From Mycolicibacterium helvum (GTDB lineage Bacteria; Actinomycetota; Actinomycetes; Mycobacteriales; Mycobacteriaceae): 64,000 nucleotides of DNA. Position numbers and translations under genes: made by a program. Each line of letters begins with the position of its first letter. Position 1 is the stretch's first letter. This document shows, one piece after another, positions 1 through 8,805 of the stretch. The stretch is from positions 5,270,001 through 5,334,000 of the forward strand of contig NZ_AP022596.1 of assembly GCF_010731895.1 (NCBI RefSeq), given 5' to 3'. A model generated the notes under the pieces. The model saw only the letters and a program-made list of their open reading frames with translations. It was not told the DNA's origin and did not search any database.

Positions 1-867
1 GCCGACGGCAGCGGCAACATCGTCGACACCATCAAGAACCTGCAGACCTTCGTGACGGCGTTGCGCGACAGCAACACCCAAATCGTCCAGTTCCAGGACC
101 GCTTGGCCTCGCTGTCCAGCGTGGTCGATGGCAGTCGGTCGGACATCGACGGGGCCCTGACGAACCTGTCCAGCGCCGTCGTCGACGTTCAGCGGTTCAT
201 CGCCGGCACGCGTAACCAAACCGCCGAGCAACTGCAGCGGCTGAGCAGCGTGACCAAGAACCTCGCCGACAACAAGCTCGTCGTCGAGAACCTGCTGCAC
301 GTGGCGCCGAATGCGATCGGCAACGCCTACAACATCTATAACCCCGACTCCCAAAGTGCGCTCGGTGCTTTCGCGCTGGCCAACTTCTCCAACCCCGTCC
401 AGGTCATCTGCTCGGCCATCGGTGCCGTGCAGAACGCGACCGCGGACGAGACCGGCAAGTTATGTGCCCAGTACCTCGGACCCGCGCTGAGGCTGTTGAA
501 CTTCAACTACCTGCCGTTCCCGTTCAACGCATATCTGGGCAAGTCCACCAGCCCGGACAAGCTGATCTACACCGAGCCGGGGCTTGCGCCGGGTGGTTCC
601 GGTGCGACCCCGCCGGGTTACGAGATTCCGCCCACCGTGTCGGCATACACCGGGTACAACGGCGATGTGCCGGGACCCGCTGGCTGGGGCGGCCCGCCGA
701 ACACTCATCAGGGCGCCTACGCGCCCAACGGATTGCCCGCCGATCCGTCGCCGGCACTGTTCCCCGGTGCTCCGATTCCGCCCGGCGTCCCGGTCGGGCC
801 GGCGGCTCCGCCGCCGTCGAACCTGGAAGGCATGTTGCTTCCGGCCGAAGGGAATCCGCCCTCATGA
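1..867 (+). CDS. mceD: MCE-family protein, MceD position (5' partial)
   Basis: The reading frame is open from base 1, so the N-terminus and the MCE domain lie outside the window; 288 residues remain. What is visible is the helical region of Mce proteins, rich in Asn, Gln and Leu, followed by a Pro/Gly-rich tail from about residue 180. That tail is typical of actinobacterial MceC/MceD proteins. Its stop codon overlaps the start of a lipoprotein gene of the MceE type, and MceF follows, so synteny places it as MceD. Mce proteins form cell-envelope shuttles that work with YrbE permeases in lipid or sterol import. Which mce operon this is (mce1, mce4 or another) cannot be decided from the sequence in view. 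Confidence 0.85.
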   Translation, partial: ADGSGNIVDTIKNLQTFVTALRDSNTQIVQFQDRLASLSSVVDGSRSDIDGALTNLSSAVVDVQRFIAGTRNQTAEQLQRLSSVTKNLADNKLVVENLLHVAPNAIGNAYNIYNPDSQSALGAFALANFSNPVQVICSAIGAVQNATADETGKLCAQYLGPALRLLNFNYLPFPFNAYLGKSTSPDKLIYTEPGLAPGGSGATPPGYEIPPTVSAYTGYNGDVPGPAGWGGPPNTHQGAYAPNGLPADPSPALFPGAPIPPGVPVGPAAPPPSNLEGMLLPAEGNPPS

Positions 868-2162
868 TGCGTCGTAGTTCGGTGCAGCGTCTCCTGGTGA
901 CCGCGTCATGTGTGGCGGTGACAGTGACCGGCTGCAGTTTCGGGGGGTTGAACTCCCTGCCGCTGCCGGGGACTGTCGGCCATGGCAAGGGCTCGACCAC
1001 CTATCGCATCGAGATCGCCAATGTCGGTCAGTTGGAATCTAATTCGCCGGTAATGGTCGGCGACGTTGTCGTCGGCAGTGTCGGCGAGATGACGGTGACC
1101 GACTGGCATGCCGATGTCGAGGTGTCGGTGGAACCCGGTGTGGTGATCCCGGCCAACGCCGTGGCATCGGTGGGGCAGACCAGCCTGCTGGGCTCGATGC
1201 ACCTGGCGCTGAACCCGCCGCTGGGGCAGGCGCCCAGCGGGGTTCTGCAACCCGGTGCGACTCTGGGCCTCAACCGCTCGTCGACTTACCCGTCGACAGA
1301 GCAGACCCTTTCGGCGCTGTCGGTCGTCGTCAACGGCGGGGGACTTGGCCAGATCGGCGACATCATTCACGAGTTCAGCGCGGCCCTGGGCGGCCGCTCG
1401 GACCAGATCCGCGACTTGCTCACGCGGCTCAACGATTTCATCGGGCTGCTGGCAAACCAGCGCGACAGCATCAACGAGGCGGTCAACTCGTTGAACCGGT
1501 TGGCCGGCACCTTCGCCGGCCAACAGGAAGTCCTCACCGACGCGCTCAACCGGATTCCGCCCGCGCTGGACGTCCTGGTGAAGGAACGGCCTCGCATCAC
1601 GACCGCGCTCGAGAAGTTCCGCGATTTCTCCAATTTGGCCACCGGCCTGGTCAACGACACCAAGACCGATCTGGTCCGCAACTTGCAGAACCTCGAACCG
1701 ACGTTGAAAGCACTGGCCGATGTCGGGCCCAAGCTGGACACCGCGCTGGCCTACTTGCCGACGTTCCCCTACACCCAGCAGGTGATCGACCGCGCGATCC
1801 GCGGTGATTACCTCAACCAGTTCATCATCTTCGACTTCACCGTTCCGCGGTTGAAGAAGACCTTGATGCTCGGTACCAGCTGGGGTGACGAGAACGCCAA
1901 ACTCGTTCCGGCGCCGGGGGATCCGTGGTACGCGACGTACACTTACGATCCGCTCAACGCCCCGTTCAGCCCCGCGCCGCCGCCGACCCAGGTGGCCGAC
2001 ATCCCGCCGTTGATTCCGGCGCCTCAGGGCGGCCAGCAGGCCTCCCTCACCGGCGCCACGCAGCCCGCGCCCGGCGCGGGCGCTGGTCCACTGCCCGGCG
2101 CGGGCTCTGGTCCACTACCCGGTCCGGCCCCGCAAGACGCACCACAGGACGGGGGTAACTGA
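864..2162 (+). CDS. mceE: MCE-family lipoprotein, MceE (LprK/LprN type)
   Basis: 432 residues. The start ATG overlaps the mceD stop (ATGATGA), which shows translational coupling; the open frame reaches further upstream but only as an overlap of mceD. The N-terminus has an Arg-rich head, a hydrophobic stretch and a lipobox ending in VTGC, then GLNSLPLPG, the usual sequence after the acylated Cys in MceE lipoproteins. An MCE domain follows (about residues 45-130), then a long helical region and a Pro/Gly/Ala tail containing repeated GAGPLPG-like units. It is probably anchored to the outer face of the plasma membrane as part of the Mce lipid importer. It overlaps mceF by one base. Confidence 0.92.
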   Translation: MMRRSSVQRLLVTASCVAVTVTGCSFGGLNSLPLPGTVGHGKGSTTYRIEIANVGQLESNSPVMVGDVVVGSVGEMTVTDWHADVEVSVEPGVVIPANAVASVGQTSLLGSMHLALNPPLGQAPSGVLQPGATLGLNRSSTYPSTEQTLSALSVVVNGGGLGQIGDIIHEFSAALGGRSDQIRDLLTRLNDFIGLLANQRDSINEAVNSLNRLAGTFAGQQEVLTDALNRIPPALDVLVKERPRITTALEKFRDFSNLATGLVNDTKTDLVRNLQNLEPTLKALADVGPKLDTALAYLPTFPYTQQVIDRAIRGDYLNQFIIFDFTVPRLKKTLMLGTSWGDENAKLVPAPGDPWYATYTYDPLNAPFSPAPPPTQVADIPPLIPAPQGGQQASLTGATQPAPGAGAGPLPGAGSGPLPGPAPQDAPQDGGN

Positions 2163-3757
2163 TGCTGACACGGTTTGTCCGAAATCAGCTCATCATCTTC
2201 ACGATCGCGTCGGTGGTCGGCATCGGTGTCATGGTGGTGGCCTACCTGCAGGTGGGGACCTTGCTCGGCATCGGCAAGATGACGGTTACGCTCCAACTGC
2301 CCAGAACCGGTGGGCTCTACCAGTTCTCGAACGTCACCTATCGCGGTGTTCAGCTGGGCAAGGTCACCGAGGTGCGGCCAACCCGCACCGGTGCCGAAGC
2401 CACGCTGATCCTGGACACCAATCCGAAGGTGCCCGCCGACCTCGAGGCACGGGTGCTCAGCGTGTCGGCGGTCGGTGAGCAATACGTCGATCTGGTGCCG
2501 CACACCGATTCCGGACCGTATCTGCACGACGGCTCGGTCATTCCGGTACAGCAGGCCCGCGTCCCGCAGGCAGTCGGCCCGATGCTCGACCAAACCAACA
2601 CGCTGCTCAAGAGCATCCCCACCGATCGGCTGAGCGATCTGTTGAGCAGCGCCTACAAGGGTCTGAACGGCGCGGGTGACGATCTCACGACGCTGAACGA
2701 CTCCGCATCGAAGCTCGCCGCGGATTTCAGCGGTGCCGCCGACCAGGCCCGCACCCTGGTCGATGACAGCCGACCGCTGCTGGACGGCCAGCTCGCCTCG
2801 ACCGATGCGATCCGCACCTGGGCACACAGCCTGGCGGGGATCACCGATCAGCTCAACACCAATGACCCGCAGTGGCGCGGCATCTTGGCCAATGGCCCGG
2901 GTGCGGTCGACGAGGCGTCGGCGTTGTTGAACCAGGTGAAACCGACGTTGCCGGTGCTATTGGCCAGCCTCACGACCTTGGGGCAGGTGGGCGTGACCTA
3001 TAACCGCAGCCTGGAGCAGTTGCTCGTGCTGCTGCCGCCCTACGTCGGCTCGATCCAGGCGGTCGGTTCGCCGCTGAACAACCCGACCGGCATGACGCTG
3101 GGCGACTTCACGCTGACGATGAACGACCCGCCGGCGTGCACGGTCGGCTTCCTGCCGCCGTCCTCGTGGCGGTCACCGGAGGACGTCTCCGATATCGACA
3201 CTCCGGACGGGTTGTACTGCAAGCTCCCTCAGGACTCGCCGGTCGCCGTCCGCGGTGCGCGCAACTATCCGTGCCAGGGCGAGCCGGGGAAACGTGCTCC
3301 GACCGTAGAGATCTGTGACAGCGACAAGCCGTATGAGCCATTGGCCATGCGACAGCACGCGACAGGTCCCAACCCGATCGACCCGAACCTCGTCGCACAG
3401 GGCATCCCGCCCGACGACCGGACGTCGTTCCAGGACCACATCTACGGACCGCTTCAGGGCACACCGATGCCGGCGGGACCGGTTCCGGCTCCGCCGTCCG
3501 GCCCGATACCACCGGTGGGGGGATTCACTGGGCCGGTGGGTATCCCGAATATCGCGCCGACCGATACCGGCGGCGGCCCGGGAGCCGCGCCAAGCGCCTT
3601 CAAGCCGGGAGCACCCGGCGGTCCGTCGGTGGCAATCGCCACCTACGACCCGGCGACAGGGCAGTACGCCACGCCGCAGGGCAACGTGTACCGCCAGACC
3701 GATCTGGCGCAGTCCGGCGGCGATCGGTCGTGGAAGGATCTGCTGCCTACTACATGA
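2162..3757 (+). CDS. mceF: MCE-family protein MceF
   Basis: 531 residues. One N-terminal membrane segment (about residues 8-30) precedes an MCE domain (about 38-115, with the stretch YRGVQLGKVTEV), then a long helical part. The C-terminal quarter is Pro/Gly-rich (roughly residues 390-500). The start ATG shares one base with the mceE stop. Length and order fit MceF, the last core gene of mce operons. It is expected to sit in the cell envelope as one of six Mce subunits that carry lipids to the YrbE/MceG transporter. Cys pairs around residues 320-385 could form disulfides outside the cytoplasm. Confidence 0.92.
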   Translation: MLTRFVRNQLIIFTIASVVGIGVMVVAYLQVGTLLGIGKMTVTLQLPRTGGLYQFSNVTYRGVQLGKVTEVRPTRTGAEATLILDTNPKVPADLEARVLSVSAVGEQYVDLVPHTDSGPYLHDGSVIPVQQARVPQAVGPMLDQTNTLLKSIPTDRLSDLLSSAYKGLNGAGDDLTTLNDSASKLAADFSGAADQARTLVDDSRPLLDGQLASTDAIRTWAHSLAGITDQLNTNDPQWRGILANGPGAVDEASALLNQVKPTLPVLLASLTTLGQVGVTYNRSLEQLLVLLPPYVGSIQAVGSPLNNPTGMTLGDFTLTMNDPPACTVGFLPPSSWRSPEDVSDIDTPDGLYCKLPQDSPVAVRGARNYPCQGEPGKRAPTVEICDSDKPYEPLAMRQHATGPNPIDPNLVAQGIPPDDRTSFQDHIYGPLQGTPMPAGPVPAPPSGPIPPVGGFTGPVGIPNIAPTDTGGGPGAAPSAFKPGAPGGPSVAIATYDPATGQYATPQGNVYRQTDLAQSGGDRSWKDLLPTT

Positions 3758-3780
3758 GCACTGGTGAGGGGAGAGGTCGG

Positions 3781-4296
3781 ATGCGTACACCACGGACGTT
3801 GATCAGCGTTGCGGCGCTGACCGCTGCGACGGTCGCCGGTGTCGTGTACCCCGCGACTGCCGCGGCTAACGACAAGTGGGCGCTCAACGGGACGTTCGTC
3901 GCGACGTCCAACGGCGAGTGGGCCACCACCAACGACGTCTTTCACAACGAGCGCAGCATCCGCAGCACCTGGACCATCTCCTCGACGTGCAGCTATCCCA
4001 CTGAGTGCACGGGCACGGTCAGCAGCGACGCGGGCTGGACGGCGCCGATCTTTCAGACCGGCGGGGATTGGCGGGTCAAGCGTGTCATTGAGGACTGGAT
4101 GCCCTGCCAGGACGGCACCAGCGCCCCGGGCTTGCAGGTGATCCGGTTCCACGGCTCAAGCCCGGGCGGAGATCAGACCGATCCGTCCTCCAACATGTTG
4201 GTCGGGCAGGACTCGACGACCGGTCAGCCGGGCGCCTGTGGGCACAGCCTGGCGCTGTTCATCAACATGCCCTTCAAGTTGGTCAAGCAGACCTGA
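3781..4296 (+). CDS. Small secreted protein downstream of mce operon
   Basis: 171 residues from the ATG at 3781, chosen because GAGGGGAGAGG lies just upstream and a clean signal peptide begins there (Arg-containing head, hydrophobic core, ATAAA cleavage region near residue 25). An in-frame ATG at 3754, overlapping the mceF stop, would add nine residues. The mature part is Trp- and Cys-containing (four or more Cys), as expected of an exported disulfide-bonded protein. I do not recognise a catalytic motif. Its position directly after mceF suggests co-transcription and an envelope role linked to the Mce system, but that rests on context only. The 3' end overlaps the convergent flavoprotein gene by 14 bases. 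Confidence 0.75.
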   Translation: MRTPRTLISVAALTAATVAGVVYPATAAANDKWALNGTFVATSNGEWATTNDVFHNERSIRSTWTISSTCSYPTECTGTVSSDAGWTAPIFQTGGDWRVKRVIEDWMPCQDGTSAPGLQVIRFHGSSPGGDQTDPSSNMLVGQDSTTGQPGACGHSLALFINMPFKLVKQT

Positions 4297-5842
4297 CGTC
4301 ACCGGCCATGTCGAGCGCCGCGAGATGGCTGAACAACATTGACGCGCCAATCGGGTTTCCGCCGCCCGGATACGTCGTTCCGCTGACCGCAGCCATAGTG
4401 TTGCCCGCCGCGTAGAGGCCGGGGATCGGCTGGCCGGACTCGTCGAGCACCCGGGCCCTGGCATCGGTGCGCAGACCACCCTTGGTCCCGAGATCGGACA
4501 GGCCGAAGGCCGCGGCGTGGAAGGGTGCCGCCTCGATCGGCACGAGCGGCGATTCGCCCCCGGAGAAGGCCCGGTCGTATGGTTCGTCACCGCGCCCGAA
4601 ATCGATGTCAGTACCGTCGGCGACCATCGCGTTGTAGCGGGCAACCGTCTGTGCCAGGCTCTCGGCGGGCACCCCGATCGCCTCGGCCAGCTCGGCCAGA
4701 GTGTCTGCGCTGCGCCATAATCCGGCGGCGCGGTATTTCTCGGTGTCCACCATCGAGACGTTGGTCGCCTTGACCGGGGGGACTTCGCCGTCGCGATTGT
4801 CGTAGACCATCCAGAACGGGATATCGAGGCGGCCGGCCGTCATCTCGGCGATGACCTCCCGGCCGATCCGGTCATACGCCGCCGACTCGTTGACGAATCG
4901 TTGCCCGGCCTGGTTGACGAAGATGCCGCCGGTGAACCACAGGGCGAACGCCGAACGACCGTCGGGGTGGGTCAGGCCCGGCGACCACCACGCCTGATCC
5001 ATCAGGTCGGTGGCGGCACCGGCGCGGATCGCCGCTTCCAGCGCCGCGCCGGTACTGCCAGGGCCGCCCATGCTGTCACCGGGCGTACCCGGTACGCCGT
5101 AGGACTGCCGCAGTGCGGCATTGTGCTCAAATCCGCCTGCCGCCAGCAGCACTCCGCGCCTGGCGCCGATCCGCACCGGGCCACCGTCGCGTTGCACGAT
5201 GGCGCCGACCACCCGGCCGTCGTCGGTGATGAGGTCGGTCAACGCAGCGTTTCGGTACAGCGCAGCGTCCGGATAGCCGCCCAGTGCGGCGAGGAATCGG
5301 CCGATCAGGGCCCGGCCGCCGAACAATTTTTCCGGGGCGGGTGTGCCGAGGCGGTCGCGGTCGAGGGGGCCTCGCACGAAACCGGCGTATGGGCCAAGCT
5401 TCTCACCGCGGATTGGTGCTGCCACGATGTGGCGCATGCCGTCGCCGCGTGAGTCGGGCGCCTTGCCGAAATAATCCGGCCATGGCAGCACGGAGAAGAT
5501 GAAGTTCTCGTCGGCCTCGAGGTACTCGATCAGTCCGGGCCCTCGGCGAATATAGGTCTCCTGCAGTTCCAGCGGGGTCCGGTCACCGATGACGGAGTGA
5601 AAGTAGTTGAACGCCTTCTCGATAGTGTCGTCGCTGCCAGCGCGTTGCAACACCGGGTTGCACGGAAACCACATGCCGCCGCCGCCCGAATAAGCGGTTG
5701 TCCCGCCGAAGAAGTCGGTCGCCTCCACCAGCGCCACCGACAGGCCCTCGCGGGCGGCTGTGTACGCACCGGTGATGCCGCCTCCGGAGCCGGCCACGAT
5801 GACGTCAACGGTCTCGTCGAATGGGGTGTTGCGCGCGCTCAT
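4283..5842 (-). CDS. KstD-like FAD-dependent dehydrogenase
   Basis: 519 residues. The start ATG at 5842 follows GAGGGAGG, which favours it over an upstream in-frame start at 5866. The N-terminus has the FAD-binding Rossmann motif (VAGSGGGITGA, about residues 14-24) and Glu at the end of the second strand. The C-terminus has GTTYPGGGNPIG, matching the Tyr-Pro-Gly-x-Gly stretch that supplies a catalytic Tyr and Gly in 3-ketosteroid delta-1-dehydrogenases. It belongs to the fumarate reductase/KstD flavoprotein superfamily. A role in dehydrogenating a 3-keto ring next to a sterol-importer-type operon is plausible but inferred. It lies 78 bases downstream of the sugar ABC operon on the same strand, so some read-through is possible. 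Confidence 0.8.
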   Translation of the reverse strand: MSARNTPFDETVDVIVAGSGGGITGAYTAAREGLSVALVEATDFFGGTTAYSGGGGMWFPCNPVLQRAGSDDTIEKAFNYFHSVIGDRTPLELQETYIRRGPGLIEYLEADENFIFSVLPWPDYFGKAPDSRGDGMRHIVAAPIRGEKLGPYAGFVRGPLDRDRLGTPAPEKLFGGRALIGRFLAALGGYPDAALYRNAALTDLITDDGRVVGAIVQRDGGPVRIGARRGVLLAAGGFEHNAALRQSYGVPGTPGDSMGGPGSTGAALEAAIRAGAATDLMDQAWWSPGLTHPDGRSAFALWFTGGIFVNQAGQRFVNESAAYDRIGREVIAEMTAGRLDIPFWMVYDNRDGEVPPVKATNVSMVDTEKYRAAGLWRSADTLAELAEAIGVPAESLAQTVARYNAMVADGTDIDFGRGDEPYDRAFSGGESPLVPIEAAPFHAAAFGLSDLGTKGGLRTDARARVLDESGQPIPGLYAAGNTMAAVSGTTYPGGGNPIGASMLFSHLAALDMAGDVRSA

Positions 5843-5920
5843 CGGCCTCCCTCGGTGTCTTGCCACCCACTGTTGCCGGTGACCGGGAGCGATGCAACAA
5901 CCACTCCCGCTGAGCGAGTG

Positions 5921-7012
5921 TCAGAGCGTGATGCGCTCCCGACTCGGCCGAGAGTTACCCGTATCGGCATCGAAGAAGTAGGTCCGTTCCGGCGGCAGCT
6001 CGAGACCGATGCGGCTGTCCGCAGGCAAGTCGGTGCCTGCCGGTGCATGAACGATCACCCGGGCGGTCGCCGCGTCCCCGCTATCGACGAGTGCGGTCAC
6101 CAGCACATGGCTGCCGAGCGGTTCGATGAAATCGACCCGCGCGGGCAGCAGCCCGTCCGTGTGGTGGCGGTGCAGCTGCAGATGTTCTGGACGAACGCCG
6201 ACCGTCACCGGACCCTCGGGCGTCGACACCGCGGTCACCGCCTGGTTCCCGACGTGCAGCACTCCCGATCGCACCTCGGCCGCAATAAGGTTCATCGGGG
6301 GACTGCCCATGAACGCCGCGACGAAGGTGTTCGCCGGACGGTTGTAGATCTCATCGGGCGTGCCGATCTGCTGAATCTCGCCGCCGGCCATCACGCACAG
6401 CCGGTCGCCGAGCGTCATCGCCTCGATCTGGTCATGAGTGACGTAGATCGACGTGACGGGCAGTTCACGGTGCAATCGCTTCAGATCCCCGCGGACCTGG
6501 TTCCGTAACTTGGCGTCGAGATTCGACAGAGGTTCGTCGAGCAGGAATGCCTGTGGTTGGCGCACCAGCGCGCGGCCCATGGCGACCCGCTGGCGTTGAC
6601 CGCCAGAGAGCTGACCGGGCTTACGGTCGAGCAGCTTGTCGATCTCGAGCAGCGCGGCAGTCTCTCGGACCCGCCGGTCGATCTCGCTGCGCGGTGTCTT
6701 GCGCTGCCGCAGCCCGTAGGCGAGATTGCGATAAACCGACATGTGCGGATACAACGCATAGTTCTGGAACACCATGGCGATGTCACGCTCGCCGGGCGCC
6801 AGCCGATTGACGATCGTGTCGCCGATCCTGATCTCCCCGGAGGTCGGCTTGTCCAGCCCGGCAAGCAGTCTCAATGCTGTGCTCTTCCCGCACCCCGAGG
6901 GCCCGACGAGGATCAGGAACTCTCCGTCGGCGACAGTCAGGTTGAATTCCTTGAGGGCAACGACGCCGCCCGGGTAACACCGTGTGACGCCACGGAACTC
7001 GACTTCCGCCAT
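5921..7012 (-). CDS. Sugar ABC transporter ATP-binding protein (MalK/UgpC type)
   Basis: 363 residues. The ATG at 7012 starts MAEVEFRGVTRCYPGG, the usual beginning of this family; the longer upstream frame is only overlap with the permease gene. Visible motifs are Walker A GPSGCGKS (about residues 37-44), signature LSGGQRQRVAMGRAL, Walker B AFLLDEP, and a C-terminal TOBE/OB region (about 235-340). Such MalK-like ATPases power carbohydrate importers and may serve several transporters. The start lies two bases after the stop of the second permease, so it is the last gene of the sugar operon. Confidence 0.93.
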   Translation of the reverse strand: MAEVEFRGVTRCYPGGVVALKEFNLTVADGEFLILVGPSGCGKSTALRLLAGLDKPTSGEIRIGDTIVNRLAPGERDIAMVFQNYALYPHMSVYRNLAYGLRQRKTPRSEIDRRVRETAALLEIDKLLDRKPGQLSGGQRQRVAMGRALVRQPQAFLLDEPLSNLDAKLRNQVRGDLKRLHRELPVTSIYVTHDQIEAMTLGDRLCVMAGGEIQQIGTPDEIYNRPANTFVAAFMGSPPMNLIAAEVRSGVLHVGNQAVTAVSTPEGPVTVGVRPEHLQLHRHHTDGLLPARVDFIEPLGSHVLVTALVDSGDAATARVIVHAPAGTDLPADSRIGLELPPERTYFFDADTGNSRPSRERITL

Positions 7013-7014
7013 GT

Positions 7015-7911
7015 TCAGCCTTTCAGTCCGGTCGACGCGACCGATTGCACGAAGAAGCGCTGCGCCCCGATGAACACCAGCAGCATCGGCAGCAGGCTCA
7101 TCACGTTCGCCGCCATCAGCAGCGGCCACTTGACGTGGTGTGCGCCTTGGAAGTAGCTGAGTCCCAACGGGATTGTCATCTGATCTTGCGAGGTGATGAC
7201 GATCAACGGCCACAGGAAGTCATTCCACGATGTGAGCACGGTGAGTGCTGCCAACGTCGATAGTGCAGGCAACGACAGCGGCAGGATGATCTTGAAGAGC
7301 ACGCCGATCCGCGACGTCCCATCGACCCGGGCGGCTTCTTCCAACTCGACGGGCACTGTCATGAAGAACTGCCGCAGGAAAAAGATACCGAACGCCGTGG
7401 CCAGGTTCGGCAGCATCAGCGCGCCGATGTGATCGATGCCCAGGCCCTCCCAGACGTTGTCACCGAACCACTTGACGATCAGGAAAACTGGAATCATCGT
7501 GACCTGGAACGGCACCATCAGCGTCGCCATCAGCGTGACGAACAGCGCTCCGCGGCCGAGGAATCGGACCCTCGCGAACGCGTAACCCGCCAGGCTGCAC
7601 ACCACGAGGTTGCTCACCAACACGACAGATGTCACCATCGCGCTGTTGATGAAGAAGTGTCCGAACGGCGCCGCATCCCACGCATCGGTGTAGTTCGAAA
7701 ACTGCGGGCTGTGCGGAAATAGCACTGGCGGAAAGTGGTTCGCCTCGCCCTCGGTCTCCAACGACGTGACGAGCATCCACAACAGCGGCACGAGCAGGAT
7801 GAACGTCAAGGGAATCAGAACCAGATGCCACGGGCTGAACGGCAGCCGCCAGCGAGACGTCCGTTCCGGCCCGGCTGTTTCGACCCGCATGGGGGCCAGC
7901 AGGTCGCTCAT
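7015..7911 (-). CDS. Sugar ABC transporter permease (MalG type)
   Basis: 298 residues with six predicted membrane segments, the first at about residues 27-48. The cytoplasmic EAA loop is visible as ELEEAARVDGTSRIGVLFKIILP, near residue 190, which docks the ATPase in binding-protein-dependent transport permeases. The start ATG overlaps the stop of the preceding permease (ATGA), and the ATPase gene follows two bases after its stop. It forms the membrane channel with the MalF-type partner. The substrate is suggested by the operon to be a galactoside or amino sugar. Confidence 0.92.
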   Translation of the reverse strand: MSDLLAPMRVETAGPERTSRWRLPFSPWHLVLIPLTFILLVPLLWMLVTSLETEGEANHFPPVLFPHSPQFSNYTDAWDAAPFGHFFINSAMVTSVVLVSNLVVCSLAGYAFARVRFLGRGALFVTLMATLMVPFQVTMIPVFLIVKWFGDNVWEGLGIDHIGALMLPNLATAFGIFFLRQFFMTVPVELEEAARVDGTSRIGVLFKIILPLSLPALSTLAALTVLTSWNDFLWPLIVITSQDQMTIPLGLSYFQGAHHVKWPLLMAANVMSLLPMLLVFIGAQRFFVQSVASTGLKG

Positions 7912-8798
7912 GAGTGCACATGCCTTCGGGCGAGCCGGAACTGAACGACGGTGATGATCAGGATGACGACGAACAGTGCGTAGGCCATCGCTGCCGCGTA
8001 GCCGGCGTCGAACTGCACGAACGCGCGGTCCCACAGGTAGTAGACGATGACGGTGGTGGCGCGCAACGGACCGCCCCGTGTCGTCACGTAGACCTCGTCG
8101 AACAACTGCAGGGCGTTGATCGTCAGCCAGACGACGAGAAACAGATTCGCCGGTCCGAGCAGCGGCACCGTGATGGTGCGGAACCGAGTGAACGCGGATG
8201 CGCCGTCAATGGCGGCCGCTTCATGCAGCTCCGCTGGAACACCCTGCAGCGCAGCGAGATACACGATCACCGAGAAGCCGGTCCAACCCCAGACCGTCAT
8301 CGCCACGATCACGTACAGCGCCTGCGACGGGGAAGCCAGGAACGGCTGCGACGAGACGCCCACCGCGTTCAACGCGGCGTTGACCAGACCGTAGTCGCGG
8401 TCGGTCAGCCACAGGAAGATGATGCCTTGCGAGATCGTCGACACCGCCATCGTGACATACGCGGCCGTCCGATACACCGAGATGAACCGCACCGAACGGT
8501 TGAGCGCCGCCGCGACGAACAGCCCTACCAGCATCGTGCCTGGCACGAACAATGCCGTGTAGATGATGGTGTGCTTGATCGCCTCGACGAAGACCGGATC
8601 GTCGGCCAGCTTCTTGTAGTTGTCGAACCCCACCCACGGCGTCTCGGCACTGAGCAAGTCGGACTTCTGGAACGACAACTGCAGCGACATCAGCACCGGG
8701 AGCAGCCCAAAGATCCCGATCAGGATGGCCGCCGGGCTCACCAGCGCCCATCCCGAGACGGTATCTGTGCGGCTCAGCCGTCGAAGTAGTGCAGGCAT
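7908..8798 (-). CDS. Sugar ABC transporter permease (MalF type)
   Basis: 296 residues from the ATG at 8798, seven bases after the binding-protein stop and preceded by AGTAGGG; a TTG one codon upstream is also possible. It has six membrane segments and an EAA loop (ELHEAAAIDGASAFTRFRTI) near residue 200. It is the first of the two permease subunits in a typical CUT1 carbohydrate importer, made with the lipoprotein encoded immediately before it. Confidence 0.92.
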   Translation of the reverse strand: MPALLRRLSRTDTVSGWALVSPAAILIGIFGLLPVLMSLQLSFQKSDLLSAETPWVGFDNYKKLADDPVFVEAIKHTIIYTALFVPGTMLVGLFVAAALNRSVRFISVYRTAAYVTMAVSTISQGIIFLWLTDRDYGLVNAALNAVGVSSQPFLASPSQALYVIVAMTVWGWTGFSVIVYLAALQGVPAELHEAAAIDGASAFTRFRTITVPLLGPANLFLVVWLTINALQLFDEVYVTTRGGPLRATTVIVYYLWDRAFVQFDAGYAAAMAYALFVVILIITVVQFRLARRHVHS

Positions 8799-8805
8799 CA
8801 ACGCC

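Noticed and set aside
462..863. N-terminal extension of the mceE frame
   Set aside because: The frame is open only because it overlaps mceD; the lipoprotein signal peptide starts at 864.
7914..8789. Long plus-strand ORF opposite the MalF-type permease
   Set aside because: The translation is Arg/Gln/Asp-rich low-complexity typical of antisense frames in high-GC DNA, while the minus strand codes for a clear permease.
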